Shown: positions 43,777-52,446, counted from the stretch's first letter. The stretch: DNA of 64,000 nucleotides from JAGPUQ01 sp049325095 (GCA_049325095.1 JBMOPO010000040.1:9993-73992); one strand, 5' to 3'. Program-made: numbers and translations. The notes: generated from the letters alone by a model not told the origin.

Positions 43777-44232
43777 ATGGCTGAATTGTTGACTCCCGAA
43801 ATCAAGGCCCGGATCGGCACCGCCAGTCCCGAGATCCGGGTCGAGGTCACCCGGCGTGACATCCGGAAGTACGCCGTATCCACCGGACAGCGGGCCCGCA
43901 AGTACCTCGACGGCGACGAGGCGCCGCCGCTGTTCCACTTCGGCTACTCGATGGAGATCCTGCCCCCCGAGCAATTGCGCCGGGACGGCATCGCCGAGGA
44001 CAAGCTGATCCCGCCGCTGCCGCTCAAGCGGGTCATGGCCGGCAGTTCCGACACCACCTATCATCGGCCCATCCGCCCCGGCGACCGGCTGGTGATCACC
44101 CGGCGGCTGAAGGACATCTACGAGAAAGAGGGCAAGAGCGGTCCGCTGATCTTCGTGGTCACCGAAACCGAAATCAAGACCGAGTCCGGCGAACCCGTGC
44201 TCAACGAAATCACCTCCCTGATCGCGAGATAG
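43777..44232 (+). CDS. MaoC N-terminal-type dehydratase subunit
   Basis: A 151-residue hot-dog protein of the FAS1/MaoC N-terminal family (VTRRDIRKYAVSTGQ, LKRVMAGSSDTTYHRPIRPGD). Such proteins pair with a second MaoC subunit to hydrate enoyl-CoA thioesters. The next gene, 2 nt downstream, supplies the likely partner. Confidence 0.87.
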   Translation: MAELLTPEIKARIGTASPEIRVEVTRRDIRKYAVSTGQRARKYLDGDEAPPLFHFGYSMEILPPEQLRRDGIAEDKLIPPLPLKRVMAGSSDTTYHRPIRPGDRLVITRRLKDIYEKEGKSGPLIFVVTETEIKTESGEPVLNEITSLIAR

Positions 44233-44234
44233 CC

Positions 44235-44645
44235 ATGCCCAGATTCGAGGATATCCAGCCCGGCGATGCCCTGCCCAGCCGCGACCACACGCCGGGCATC
44301 GTGCAGCTCTTCATGTACAACGCCGCCATCTGGAACCCCCACCGCATCCACTTCGATCACGCCTATGCCACCGAAGAAGAGGGCTATCCGGGCATCGTGC
44401 TCGACGGCCCGCTGCAGGGCGACTGGATCGGCCAGGTGGTGACCGACTGGATCGGCGAGGACGCCACCCTGGTGTCCTTCGGCTACGCCAACCGGCAGGC
44501 GGCCTTTCTCGGCGAGACCATGACCGCCGGCGGCGTGGTGGAATCGAAGGATGCGGCCACCCGGGAGGTCAGACTCGGCCTGTTTCTGAAGAACGCGCGG
44601 GGCGAGGTCACCATCCCCGGTCACGCGGTGGTGCGCTTTCGCTGA
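44235..44645 (+). CDS. MaoC-like hydratase subunit
   Basis: A 136-residue hot-dog protein with the hydratase-2 motif in AAIWNPHRIHFDHAYAT, which provides the catalytic Asp/His pair, and YPGIVLDGPLQGDWIG. It forms a probable heterodimer with the upstream protein. Substrate unknown. Confidence 0.87.
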   Translation: MPRFEDIQPGDALPSRDHTPGIVQLFMYNAAIWNPHRIHFDHAYATEEEGYPGIVLDGPLQGDWIGQVVTDWIGEDATLVSFGYANRQAAFLGETMTAGGVVESKDAATREVRLGLFLKNARGEVTIPGHAVVRFR

Positions 44646-44649
44646 TCCC

Positions 44650-45381
44650 ATGACCTACTGCCTCGGTATCTGCGTGGCCCAGGGGCTGGTGCTGGCGTCC
44701 GACAGCCGCACCAGCGCGGGGCTGGACTACGCCTCGATCTACAGCAAGATGCACCTGTTCAGGCCGGCGGAGGATCGCCAGTTCGCGCTGCTCAGCGCCG
44801 GCAATCTGGCGCTCAGCCAGCAGCTCATCCGCTATCTGGAGCGCGATCTGGCCTACCCGGGTCCCGCCGGCAGCCTGGCCGCGGTCCGCTGCCTGTTCGA
44901 GGCCGCCGAATACGTCGGCGCCCTCAACCTGCGGATTCAACAGCAGCACGGGCCGGCCCTGCGCGCCGCCGGCGAGGCGCCCGAGGTGACGCTGATCTTC
45001 GGCGGCCAGCTCGCCGGCGAGCCGCCCGGCCTCTACATCGTCTATCCGCAGGGCAACTATCTGGCGGCGACCGCGGAGACGCCCTTCCTGCAGATCGGCG
45101 AGATCAAGTACGGCAAGCCGATGCTCGACCGGGTCGCGCGCTTCGACATGGCCCTGGAGGATGCCGCCCAGCTCTCGCTGGTCAGCCTGGACGCCGCCGC
45201 GCGCTCCAATCTCTCGGTGGGTCCGCCCTACGAGGTCGCCTTCTATCGCAGCGACAGCCTGGCGCTGCCGCACCGCTACCGGTTCGACGGCGACGACCCC
45301 TTTCTGTCCGACCTCACCGCCGCCTGGCACCGCGGGGTGTGCGAGGCCTTCGCGCGGCTGCCCCGCTTCCAGTGGGGTTGA
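44650..45381 (+). CDS. Anbu-type proteasome-like Ntn-hydrolase
   Basis: A 243-residue protein of the bacterial proteasome-related Anbu family. After removal of Met1 the N-terminal Thr would be the nucleophile (MTYCLGICVAQGLVLASDSR), with Asp17 in SDSRTSAG and a Lys near position 32. The ALLSAGNLALSQQ segment is typical. Anbu genes usually sit with an ATP-grasp, an alpha-E and a transglutaminase-like gene; none is present here. It starts 4 nt after the MaoC gene. Confidence 0.88.
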   Translation: MTYCLGICVAQGLVLASDSRTSAGLDYASIYSKMHLFRPAEDRQFALLSAGNLALSQQLIRYLERDLAYPGPAGSLAAVRCLFEAAEYVGALNLRIQQQHGPALRAAGEAPEVTLIFGGQLAGEPPGLYIVYPQGNYLAATAETPFLQIGEIKYGKPMLDRVARFDMALEDAAQLSLVSLDAAARSNLSVGPPYEVAFYRSDSLALPHRYRFDGDDPFLSDLTAAWHRGVCEAFARLPRFQWG

Positions 45382-45570
45382 GGGTCCGGCTCCAGGGATC
45401 CCCGGCACCGCGCTGAACGAACCGCCGGCGGACCCGCCCGGCGCCGCGATGATTTCCGCCCGCTGGATCGGCCCTGCGGTGGCGCTTCCGGCGCCCGCCG
45501 GACCGCGCTCCCCGGCTGCCTGACGAATTCCCGCGCCCGGTTCAGGTCCCGGTCATGGGGCGGCGCTATA

Positions 45571-45731
45571 CTCGGAGTCTGTGAAGAAATGCACGTCCAG
45601 TGCATTTCTTCTGTCGCAAGTCCGGTGCACGCCCGGACTTGCTCGCGCGGATCAAGCACTTGCGTGCTCGATCCGCGACCGGCCATCCCTGGCCGGCCCG
45701 AGAGCTTGAAAAATTCACAAGCTCTCGGGCG
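45571..45731 (+). repeat. Hairpin-array repeat element, copy A
   Basis: Five consecutive hairpins in about 160 bp: AAGAAATGCAC/GTGCATTTCTT (45584-45610), GCAAGTCCGG/CCGGACTTGC (45616-45642), CGCGGATC-x-AGCAC/GTGCT-x-GATCCGCG (45646-45677), CCGGCCA/TGGCCGG (45679-45696) and CCCGAGAGCTTG/CAAGCTCTCGGG (45697-45729). Copy B lies inverted on the other side of the phosphorylase gene. No coding function is supported. Confidence 0.85.
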
Positions 45732-45769
45732 CCCGAGTACTGCCAGGCAGTCCAGCGCGGAGGTCGCCG

Positions 45770-47479
45770 ATGTCACCGCTCGAAACCTTTTTGCATGGTC
45801 CCAGGGTCGCCTACTTCTCCATGGAGATCGCGCTGGAGAGCGCCATCCCCACCTATGCCGGCGGCCTGGGCGTGCTGGCCGGGGATACGCTGCGCGCCGC
45901 GGCGGATCTGGAGCTGCCCATGGTGGCGGTGAGCCTGGTGTCGCGCGGCGGCCATTTTCGCCAGCGCATCGATGCCGAGGGCCGCCAGGTGGAGGAGCCC
46001 TCGCCCTGGGAGCCCAGCGACCATGCCGTGCCGCTCGCCGCCAAGGTGGCCCTGACCCTGGAGGAGCGGGCGGTCTGGGTGACCGGCTGGCTCTATGTGC
46101 TGCAGAGTTACCAGGGTGGCAGCCAGCCGGTGCTGTTGCTGGACACGGATCTCGAGGAAAACCATCCCGAGGACCGCAACATCACCCATTCGCTGTACGG
46201 TGACGACGGCGCCAACCGCCTCAAGCAGGAAGCCGTGCTGGGCATCGGCGGTGTGCGCCTGCTGCAGGCGCTGGGATTCGAGATCCGTCAGTACCACATG
46301 AACGAGGGCCATTCGGCGCTGCTCGGCCTGGAGCTGCTGCGCCGCCATGCGCATCGGCCCGAGGAACTGCGGCCCGGCGAGTCGCCCTACGACGTGCCCC
46401 TGGTGCGCGGGCGGTGCTGTTTCACCACCCACACCCCGGTGGAGGCGGGCCACGATCGCTTCGACTACGGGCTGGTGCAGCGGGTGCTGGACGATTTCAT
46501 TCCGCTGGCGGTGGTCAGGCAACTGGGTGGCGAGGATGCGCTCAACATGACCCGGCTGGCGCTGAACCTCAGCGAATACGTCAACGGGGTCGCCCAGCGC
46601 CACGCGGAGGTCTCGCGGCGCATGTTTCCCGGCTACCGGGTGCATGCGGTGACCAATGGCGTCCATCCCCATACCTGGACCGCGCCGCCGCTGCGGGCGC
46701 TCTACGACCGCTACCTGCCGGGCTGGTGCCACGAGCCCGAGCTGCTGGTCCGCGCCGACTGCTGCATTCCGCCGGCGGCCCTGCTGGAGGCCCACGCCCT
46801 GGCCAAGCAGGCGCTGATCGAGCGGGTACAACGCTGTACCGGGATCCAGCTGCACCCGCGGGTGCCCATTCTCGGCTTCGCCCGGCGCATGACCGCCTAC
46901 AAGCGCCCGGATCTGCTGTTTGCCGATCCGGCGCGGCTCAGGGCCATCGCCGCCGAGCGCAGCTTCCAGGTGGTGCTGGCCGGCAAGGCCCATCCGCGCG
47001 ACAGCGGCGGCAAGCAGCTCATCGAGCAACTGCATCGGCATATCCGCGAGCTGGCCGGGGCCGTCACCATCGCCTATCTTCCGAATTACGACATGGAGGC
47101 CGCGCTGGATCTGGTGTCCGGCAGCGACCTGTGGCTGAACACTCCACTGCCGCCCCTGGAAGCCTCCGGGACCAGCGGCATGAAGGCCGCCTTCAACGGC
47201 GTGCCCTCGCTGTCGACGCTGGATGGCTGGTGGGTGGAGGGCTGCATCGAGGGCGTGACCGGCTGGGCGGTGGGCGCGCCGGCCGACTCCGTTCATGAGG
47301 CCGACGCCGCGGCGCTCTACGACAAGCTCGAACAGACCATCCTGCCGCTGTACTACGGGTATGAAACCAACCCCGGGGGCTGGGTCCGGGTCATGCAGGG
47401 CGCCATCGTCAAGAATGCGTCCTTCTTCAACAGCCACCGCATGATGCGCCGCTACGCCACCGAAGCCTACATCACCTGA
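45770..47479 (+). CDS. glgP: Alpha-glucan (glycogen) phosphorylase, short form
   Basis: A 569-residue GT35 phosphorylase of the short bacterial type. It has YFSMEIALESAIPTYAGGLG near the N-terminus, QYHMNEGHSALL, FTTHTPVEAGHDRF, GFARRMTAYKRPDL and the PLP-lysine motif EASGTSGMKAAFNG. It releases glucose-1-phosphate from alpha-1,4-glucans. It is flanked by inverted copies of the hairpin-array repeat. No other glycogen gene is nearby. Confidence 0.93.
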   Translation: MSPLETFLHGPRVAYFSMEIALESAIPTYAGGLGVLAGDTLRAAADLELPMVAVSLVSRGGHFRQRIDAEGRQVEEPSPWEPSDHAVPLAAKVALTLEERAVWVTGWLYVLQSYQGGSQPVLLLDTDLEENHPEDRNITHSLYGDDGANRLKQEAVLGIGGVRLLQALGFEIRQYHMNEGHSALLGLELLRRHAHRPEELRPGESPYDVPLVRGRCCFTTHTPVEAGHDRFDYGLVQRVLDDFIPLAVVRQLGGEDALNMTRLALNLSEYVNGVAQRHAEVSRRMFPGYRVHAVTNGVHPHTWTAPPLRALYDRYLPGWCHEPELLVRADCCIPPAALLEAHALAKQALIERVQRCTGIQLHPRVPILGFARRMTAYKRPDLLFADPARLRAIAAERSFQVVLAGKAHPRDSGGKQLIEQLHRHIRELAGAVTIAYLPNYDMEAALDLVSGSDLWLNTPLPPLEASGTSGMKAAFNGVPSLSTLDGWWVEGCIEGVTGWAVGAPADSVHEADAAALYDKLEQTILPLYYGYETNPGGWVRVMQGAIVKNASFFNSHRMMRRYATEAYIT

Positions 47480-47488
47480 AGGAGATCT

Positions 47489-47640
47489 GGTGAATTCTTC
47501 AAGCTCTCGGCCCGGCCAGGGATGGCCAGTCGCGGATCGAGCACGTCAGTGCTTGATCCGCGCGAGCAAGTCCGGGCGTGTACCGGACTTGCGACAGAAG
47601 AAATGCACCGGACGTGCATTTCTTCACGGACTCGGAGTCG
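47489..47640 (-). repeat. Hairpin-array repeat element, copy B (inverted)
   Basis: Reverse complement of copy A with the same four inner stems. It is truncated on the phosphorylase side so that one arm of the fifth hairpin is lost. Differences from copy A fall mainly in loops (GTCCG for GTCCA, TACACGC for TGCACGC, TGAC for TTGC), and a stem change gives a G-T pair. Confidence 0.85.
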
Positions 47641-47679
47641 ACGTCGCCGCGCCGGCGACCGCGGCGCGGGTCTGCCGGC

Positions 47680-47804
47680 GCTGAGCTGGTGGAGAATGTC
47701 CGGGCAGCAGCGATCCCGCTCGATCATGCCGATCACCCCCCGCACCCGGCCCTCGATGCACCGCAGGCGTCGGATGATCGTTTGTCAGCGGTCCATTGCG
47801 TCAT
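47680..47804 (-). pseudogene. CsoR-family metal-sensing repressor remnant
   Basis: Minus-strand fragment reading RRLRCIEGRVRGVIGMIERD then RCCPDILHQLSA, the N-terminal half of a CsoR/DUF156 repressor including its first metal-binding Cys region. ATG 47804 begins MTQWTADKR in one frame, and the conserved part follows in another, so it carries a frameshift. It is cut off before the second half (His/Cys ligands). It lies between the repeat copy B and the copper-resistance genes. Confidence 0.65.
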
Positions 47805-47860
47805 ACCTCGCCAGGGTATAGGGTAGCGGCTCGATCGCCACTGCAGCGGATGGCACCAAG

Positions 47861-48274
47861 GTGAACAAGCGCCGCTCGGCCCGGATCCTGGTCGCGGTAC
47901 TCGCCCTGCTGGCGGGCAGTGCCGCGGCGTGGTCCGGCTGCCTGCGCGCCGATGCCGGGGCGATGGCGGCAAGCCATGCCGCGCACGCGGTGCCGGCCCA
48001 TTGCGAGGAGACCAAAGTCCACCACCCGGGCTGCGCCCACGCCGGGCCGCTGTGCGTTGCCGACCATCCCGCATTGGCCGGGGGTGCGCTGCCGGGCGAA
48101 ACCTTCAACAACAAGGCCGACAAATCCGGTCCCGATTTCCATCCCCCGCCCGGCGCGCTGCTCGGCGCCTGGATTCCACCCCCCAGGGAATCAACAACTT
48201 CCGAGCGCAGCGGTGTCATTCCGCCGTGGGTGCCCACCACCCTCTTTGATCTGAGGATGCTGCTGCTGGATTGA
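47861..48274 (+). CDS. Small secreted Cys/His-rich protein of a copper locus
   Basis: A 137-residue protein with a signal peptide (ARILVAVLALLAGSAAAWSG) and a His/Cys-rich middle (HAAHAVPAHCEE, HHPGCAHAGPLC). The start is GTG 47861; no in-frame ATG is close. Position upstream of copAB recalls CopL-like metal-binding leader proteins, but homology could not be confirmed. Unrecognised otherwise. Confidence 0.55.
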   Translation: MNKRRSARILVAVLALLAGSAAAWSGCLRADAGAMAASHAAHAVPAHCEETKVHHPGCAHAGPLCVADHPALAGGALPGETFNNKADKSGPDFHPPPGALLGAWIPPPRESTTSERSGVIPPWVPTTLFDLRMLLLD

Positions 48275-48357
48275 GCAAATCCCTTCTCTGGAATCCGCGC
48301 TGTTGGCGCGCGTGTACAAGGGTCGATACCCGACCGCCAGAAAAAAGGGGATAGCTC

Positions 48358-49161
48358 ATGAACAACCAATCTTGCGCAAGGCGTGGCCTGACGGCCGCGT
48401 TGATCAAGCTCAGCGTGCTCGCCGGCTTGACGCTTCCGGCGCTGTTACAGGATGCAAAAGCGCATTCGGAGGCCGTTTCCGCGACCGGCGCGCTCGCCCT
48501 CGGAACGTCCCGACCTGGGGACCAGGAAGATGCACGGCCGCCCGGTCCCGAGATCCCGCCAGCCAATTCGGCAGCCGCTCACCGTCACCACGACTCACCC
48601 ACCGATCTGGAAGCCGCACTGAGCGGCAGACAAGGCCATTGCGATGTGAAAGGACACGACCATGACCACAGTGACCACGGCGGTTGGGCCGACAACGGAC
48701 TCGAACGCTTTCTCGCGTGGCTCGGCAGGTTTCATCCCGCATTGACCAATTTCCCCATTGCTCTGCTGCTGGTGGCGGCTGCCGCGGAGGTGGGTCTCGC
48801 GGTCAGTCGTCGCGAGCGGCCCGGCCTCCGCCAGGGCGCGCGTTTCTGCGCGCAGTGGGGCGCAGCCGCCGCCGTGCTCACGGTGATCGCGGGGTGGTTC
48901 TACGCCGGCTTCGATCCGGCCAGTGACGACCGGGTGATGGCGATACACCGGTGGACTGGCACCTTGATCGGCGTGCTGGCACCGGCGCTGTGGTGGCTGG
49001 GTCGCCGCCAGCACCACGGTGCCTATCGCCCGCTGTTGTTCCTGCTGGCATTTCTCGTCGCCAGCAATGGCTATCATGGCGGTCGCCTGGTCTATGGGTC
49101 GGATCACTATGCCTACCCCGGCGTCGGCCCGGATGGCGTACGCACTCCGGGAGGGCACTGA
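48358..49161 (+). CDS. DUF2231-type membrane protein with His-rich N-terminal region
   Basis: A 267-residue protein with a signal-like N-terminus, a His/Asp-rich stretch (HCDVKGHDHDHSDHGG, about 98-113), then a DUF2231-type four-helix membrane domain beginning FHPALTNFPIALLLV. The His-rich region could bind metal. It is adjacent to copA, its stop lying one base before the copA ATG. Confidence 0.75.
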   Translation: MNNQSCARRGLTAALIKLSVLAGLTLPALLQDAKAHSEAVSATGALALGTSRPGDQEDARPPGPEIPPANSAAAHRHHDSPTDLEAALSGRQGHCDVKGHDHDHSDHGGWADNGLERFLAWLGRFHPALTNFPIALLLVAAAAEVGLAVSRRERPGLRQGARFCAQWGAAAAVLTVIAGWFYAGFDPASDDRVMAIHRWTGTLIGVLAPALWWLGRRQHHGAYRPLLFLLAFLVASNGYHGGRLVYGSDHYAYPGVGPDGVRTPGGH

Positions 49162-49162
49162 G

Positions 49163-50965
49163 ATGACCACCCGACGAGCCTTTCTGCGCACCGCCGGGCT
49201 GCTGGGCGCGGGCCTGGGCGCACAGGCGCTGCTGCCCGGCTGGGCGCGCGCCGCCACGGTTGGCGGGGCAGTGGCGCCGCCGGCGCTGATCGGCACCGAG
49301 TTCGATCTCGGCATCGCGCGCAGTCCGGTGGCGATCGACGGCAGACCCGGCCGGGCGGTGACCATCAACGGCACCCTGCCGGGGCCCCTGCTGCGCTGGC
49401 GGGAGGGCGACACCCTGACCCTGCGCGTCACCAACCGGCTCGACGAGGACACCTCCATCCACTGGCACGGCATCCTGCTGCCGTTCCGGATGGACGGCGT
49501 GCCCGGGGTCGCCTTTCCCGGGATCGCGCCCGGGGAGACCTTCACCTACCGCTTTCCGGTGCGCCAGGCGGGGACCTACTGGTACCACAGCCATTCCGGA
49601 TTGCAGGAGCAGCTCGGCCATTACGGCCCCCTGATCATCGACCCCGCCGGGCCAGACCCGGTGGCCTATGACCGCGAATACGTGGTGATGCTCTCGGACT
49701 GGACCTTCGCCGATCCCCACCACCTGTTTGTCAGGCTCAAGAAGATGAGCGGCAGCCTGAACTTCCAGCAGCGCACGGCGGGCGATTTTTTCGCCGATGT
49801 CCGCCGCGCGGGCTGGGGCGCGACGGTCGAGGACCGGCTGATGTGGGGGGCGATGCGCATGAGCCCCACCGACATCGCCGATGTGACGGGGGCGACCTAC
49901 ACCTATCTGGTCAACGGGCACGGGCCGGCCGACAACTGGACCGCCCTGTTCGAGCCCGGCCAGCGGGTGCGGCTGCGCATCATCAATGCCGCCGCGATGA
50001 CCTTCTTCAACGTGCGTATCCCGGATCTGGCGATGACCCTGGTGCAGACCGACGGCATCGACGTGCAGCCCGTGGAGATCGACGAATTCCAGCTCGGACC
50101 GGCGGAAACCTACGACGTCCTGGTACAGCCCGAGGCGGCGCGCGCCTACACCCTGATGTGCGAGTCCAGCGACCGCAGCGGCTACGCCCGCGCCACCCTG
50201 GCGCCGCGGCCGGGCATGAGCGCGCCGGTGCCGCCGCTGCGCGAGCGCCCGCTGCTGACCATGAAGGACATGGGCATGGCCGGCCACGCCGGTCATGGCG
50301 GGGCCAGCGCCGCGCCGGCGGGGCCTGCGGCCGCGGCGCATCCCGCCATGGATCACGCCGCCATGGGGCATGCCGGCATGGATCAGGGCGGCCAGGGCGT
50401 TGCCGCCGCCCCGGAGCCCCGGGTGCAGCGCCACGATCATCCCCGCGGTCCGGGGGTCGACAATGTCGCGCTGGAGCCGGTGAGCCGTCTGCACGAGCCG
50501 GGGGTCGGGCTGGAAAATGTTCCGCATCGCACCCTGACCTACGCCGACCTGCGCAGCCTGCGCCCCAATCCGGACCGCCGCGCCCCGGGCCGGGAGCTGG
50601 AACTGCACCTGACCGGCAACATGGAGCGCTACATGTGGTCGTTCGACGGCCGCAAGTTCTCCGAGGTGGTCGAGCCCATCCTGTTTCACGAGGGCGAGCG
50701 ACTGCGGCTGACCCTGGTGAACGACACCATGATGCCGCACCCGATCCACCTGCACGGCATGTTCGTCGAGCTGGTCAATGGCGCCGGCGCCCACCAGCCC
50801 AGCAAGCACACGGTGGTGGTCAAGCCGGGCGAGAAGCTGTCGCTCGACATCACCGCCGACGCGGTCGGCGACTGGGCCTTCCACTGCCATCTGATGTACC
50901 ACATGCACGCCGGCATGTTTCAGGTGGTGTCGGTGCGCCCGCGCGGCGGGGAGATGGAATCATGA
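49163..50965 (+). CDS. copA: Multicopper oxidase CopA (copper resistance)
   Basis: A 600-residue periplasmic multicopper oxidase with a Tat signal (TTRRAFLRTAGLLGAG). The copper ligands are HWHG and HSHSG in the N-terminal part, HPIHLHGM and HCHLMYHMHAGM at the C-terminus. A Met/His-rich insertion (about residues 370-415, MGMAGHAGHGG and HPAMDHAAMGHAGM) is typical of PcoA/CopA and binds Cu(I). It is translationally coupled to copB by an ATGA overlap. Confidence 0.93.
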   Translation: MTTRRAFLRTAGLLGAGLGAQALLPGWARAATVGGAVAPPALIGTEFDLGIARSPVAIDGRPGRAVTINGTLPGPLLRWREGDTLTLRVTNRLDEDTSIHWHGILLPFRMDGVPGVAFPGIAPGETFTYRFPVRQAGTYWYHSHSGLQEQLGHYGPLIIDPAGPDPVAYDREYVVMLSDWTFADPHHLFVRLKKMSGSLNFQQRTAGDFFADVRRAGWGATVEDRLMWGAMRMSPTDIADVTGATYTYLVNGHGPADNWTALFEPGQRVRLRIINAAAMTFFNVRIPDLAMTLVQTDGIDVQPVEIDEFQLGPAETYDVLVQPEAARAYTLMCESSDRSGYARATLAPRPGMSAPVPPLRERPLLTMKDMGMAGHAGHGGASAAPAGPAAAAHPAMDHAAMGHAGMDQGGQGVAAAPEPRVQRHDHPRGPGVDNVALEPVSRLHEPGVGLENVPHRTLTYADLRSLRPNPDRRAPGRELELHLTGNMERYMWSFDGRKFSEVVEPILFHEGERLRLTLVNDTMMPHPIHLHGMFVELVNGAGAHQPSKHTVVVKPGEKLSLDITADAVGDWAFHCHLMYHMHAGMFQVVSVRPRGGEMES

Positions 50966-51747
50966 GCCGGTGCGGCGCGCTCCTGCTGGTCCTGGGTGCC
51001 TGGGGGCTGGCGCTGCCGGCCGCCGGCCAGTCTGCTGCCGGCGGCCACCCCGCCGGCAGCCACCGCGCGGCCGGGGGCGGACTCGACCCGGCGCTGCGCG
51101 CCGAAATGGGCGGCCAGACCCTGACCATGGCCCTGGTCGACCGCCTCGAGTACCAGACCAGCGAAGGCGATGGGCTGTGGCTCTGGGATGCCCAGGGCTG
51201 GTATGGCGGCGACCTCCACAAGCTGTGGATCAAGACCGAAGGCGAATACCTGGCCGAGGGCGGAGAACTCGAGGAAGCCGAGCTGCAAGCCCTCTACAGC
51301 CGCGCGATCACGCCCTTTTTCGATCTGCAGCTGGGCTATCGCATCGATCTGGAGCCCGACCCTGAACGCCATTTCGCGGTACTGGGCATCCAGGGCCTCG
51401 CGCCCCAATGGTTCGAAGTCGACGCCGCCGCCTTCGTCAGCGACGAGGGCGACGTCTCGGCGCGCCTGGAGGCGGAATACGATCTGCTGCTCACCCAGCG
51501 GCTGATCCTGCAGCCGCGCGCCGAACTGGATCTTGCGGTGCAGGAGGTGTCCGAATACGGCATCGGCTCGGGCTTGGGCACGGTGGAGGCGGGGCTGCGG
51601 CTGCGCTACGAGATCCGCCGCCAATTCGCGCCCTACCTGGGCATTTCCTGGCGGCGGAAGCTGGGTGACACCGCAGATTTTGCCCGTGAAGCGGGCGAGG
51701 AGGTCGGCGTGCTGTCCCTGGTGGCCGGCGTCCGGCTGTGGTTCTAG
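50962..51747 (+). CDS. copB: Copper resistance outer-membrane protein CopB
   Basis: A 261-residue outer-membrane protein with a signal peptide ending AAGQS. The body is beta-barrel with DRLEYQTSEGDGLWLWDAQGWYGGD split over two strands, AVLGIQGLAPQWFEVDAAAF and a C-terminal LVAGVRLWF. It has few Met/His repeats compared with Pseudomonas CopB. Coupled to copA. Confidence 0.92.
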   Translation: MSRCGALLLVLGAWGLALPAAGQSAAGGHPAGSHRAAGGGLDPALRAEMGGQTLTMALVDRLEYQTSEGDGLWLWDAQGWYGGDLHKLWIKTEGEYLAEGGELEEAELQALYSRAITPFFDLQLGYRIDLEPDPERHFAVLGIQGLAPQWFEVDAAAFVSDEGDVSARLEAEYDLLLTQRLILQPRAELDLAVQEVSEYGIGSGLGTVEAGLRLRYEIRRQFAPYLGISWRRKLGDTADFAREAGEEVGVLSLVAGVRLWF

Positions 51748-51805
51748 CCGGTGATGGCGCGGTGTGGTCCACCGCGGTTGCGTGCCGGAAGGGGCGCCCC
51801 GCCGG

Positions 51806-51819
51806 TTGATCCAGATCAA
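51806..51819 (+). promoter_or_regulatory. FNR/ANR-like box within a 24-bp palindrome
   Basis: TTGATCCAGATCAA matches TTGAT-N4-ATCAA exactly. It is the core of a longer perfect palindrome at 51801-51824 (arms GCCGGTTGATC and GATCAACCGGC). It lies 153 nt upstream of the Met-rich EF-hand gene and after copB. It could alternatively act as an RNA hairpin. Confidence 0.5.
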
Positions 51820-51972
51820 CCGGCACTGGGGGTGGGTACCCAAGATAGATGGAATTGGTGTTTCCGGTCGGGGCAGAAGAGCAGTCGCCCCGACGCCACG
51901 AAACGCTGCGGACAGGCGCCGGATCCTGCCCGCGATCCCGCAGAGGGGCAAGAGCCCCGAGGAGTACAGGTC

Positions 51973-52359
51973 ATGAAAACGCGCAATCTGGTATGGGCCG
52001 CCATGGGTTCCCTGGCGCTGTCCGGCGCCGCGCTGGCGCAGGGCGGCATGGGGATGAAAGGCGGCATGGGCATGATGGGGGACGGCGACGCCAAGGTCAC
52101 CAAGGAGCAGTTCCTCAAGCACGCCGAAGAGCGCTTCGCGCACATGGATGCCAACCAGGACGGGGTCATCGACGCCGGCGACCGCCAGCAGCTGCGCCAG
52201 CGCATGCAGGAGTGCATGCAGATGATGCACGGCATGGGCATGATGGGCGGTGGCATGGGGATGGGGATGATGGGCGGCATGGGCATGATGGGGGGTGGCG
52301 CACCGGGCGGTGGCGGCGACTCGGGACCGGATCACGAGGCCCATCACCCCCAGCAGTGA
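51973..52359 (+). CDS. Met-rich EF-hand periplasmic protein
   Basis: A 128-residue secreted protein with a signal peptide (ALSGAALAQ), one EF-hand loop (DANQDGVIDAGD) and long Gly-Met tracts (GGMGMKGGMGMMG and MGMMGGGMGMGMMGG). Met clusters suggest Cu(I) binding in the periplasm. It lies between copB and the copper ATPase. Specific function unknown. Confidence 0.8.
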   Translation: MKTRNLVWAAMGSLALSGAALAQGGMGMKGGMGMMGDGDAKVTKEQFLKHAEERFAHMDANQDGVIDAGDRQQLRQRMQECMQMMHGMGMMGGGMGMGMMGGMGMMGGGAPGGGGDSGPDHEAHHPQQ

Positions 52360-52446
52360 GCGGCTGGCAAAGGACCCGCTGAAGCGGTTTCCGATCACCT
52401 GATCGAAGGCCGGCCCGCCCGCGCGGGCCGGCCTGGAGGGCGAGAC

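Noticed and set aside
45589..46203. Possible small proteins read from the hairpin repeats near glgP
   Set aside because: The frames run through palindromic repeat copies and their translations only reflect the repeat; no ribosome binding site or conserved domain.
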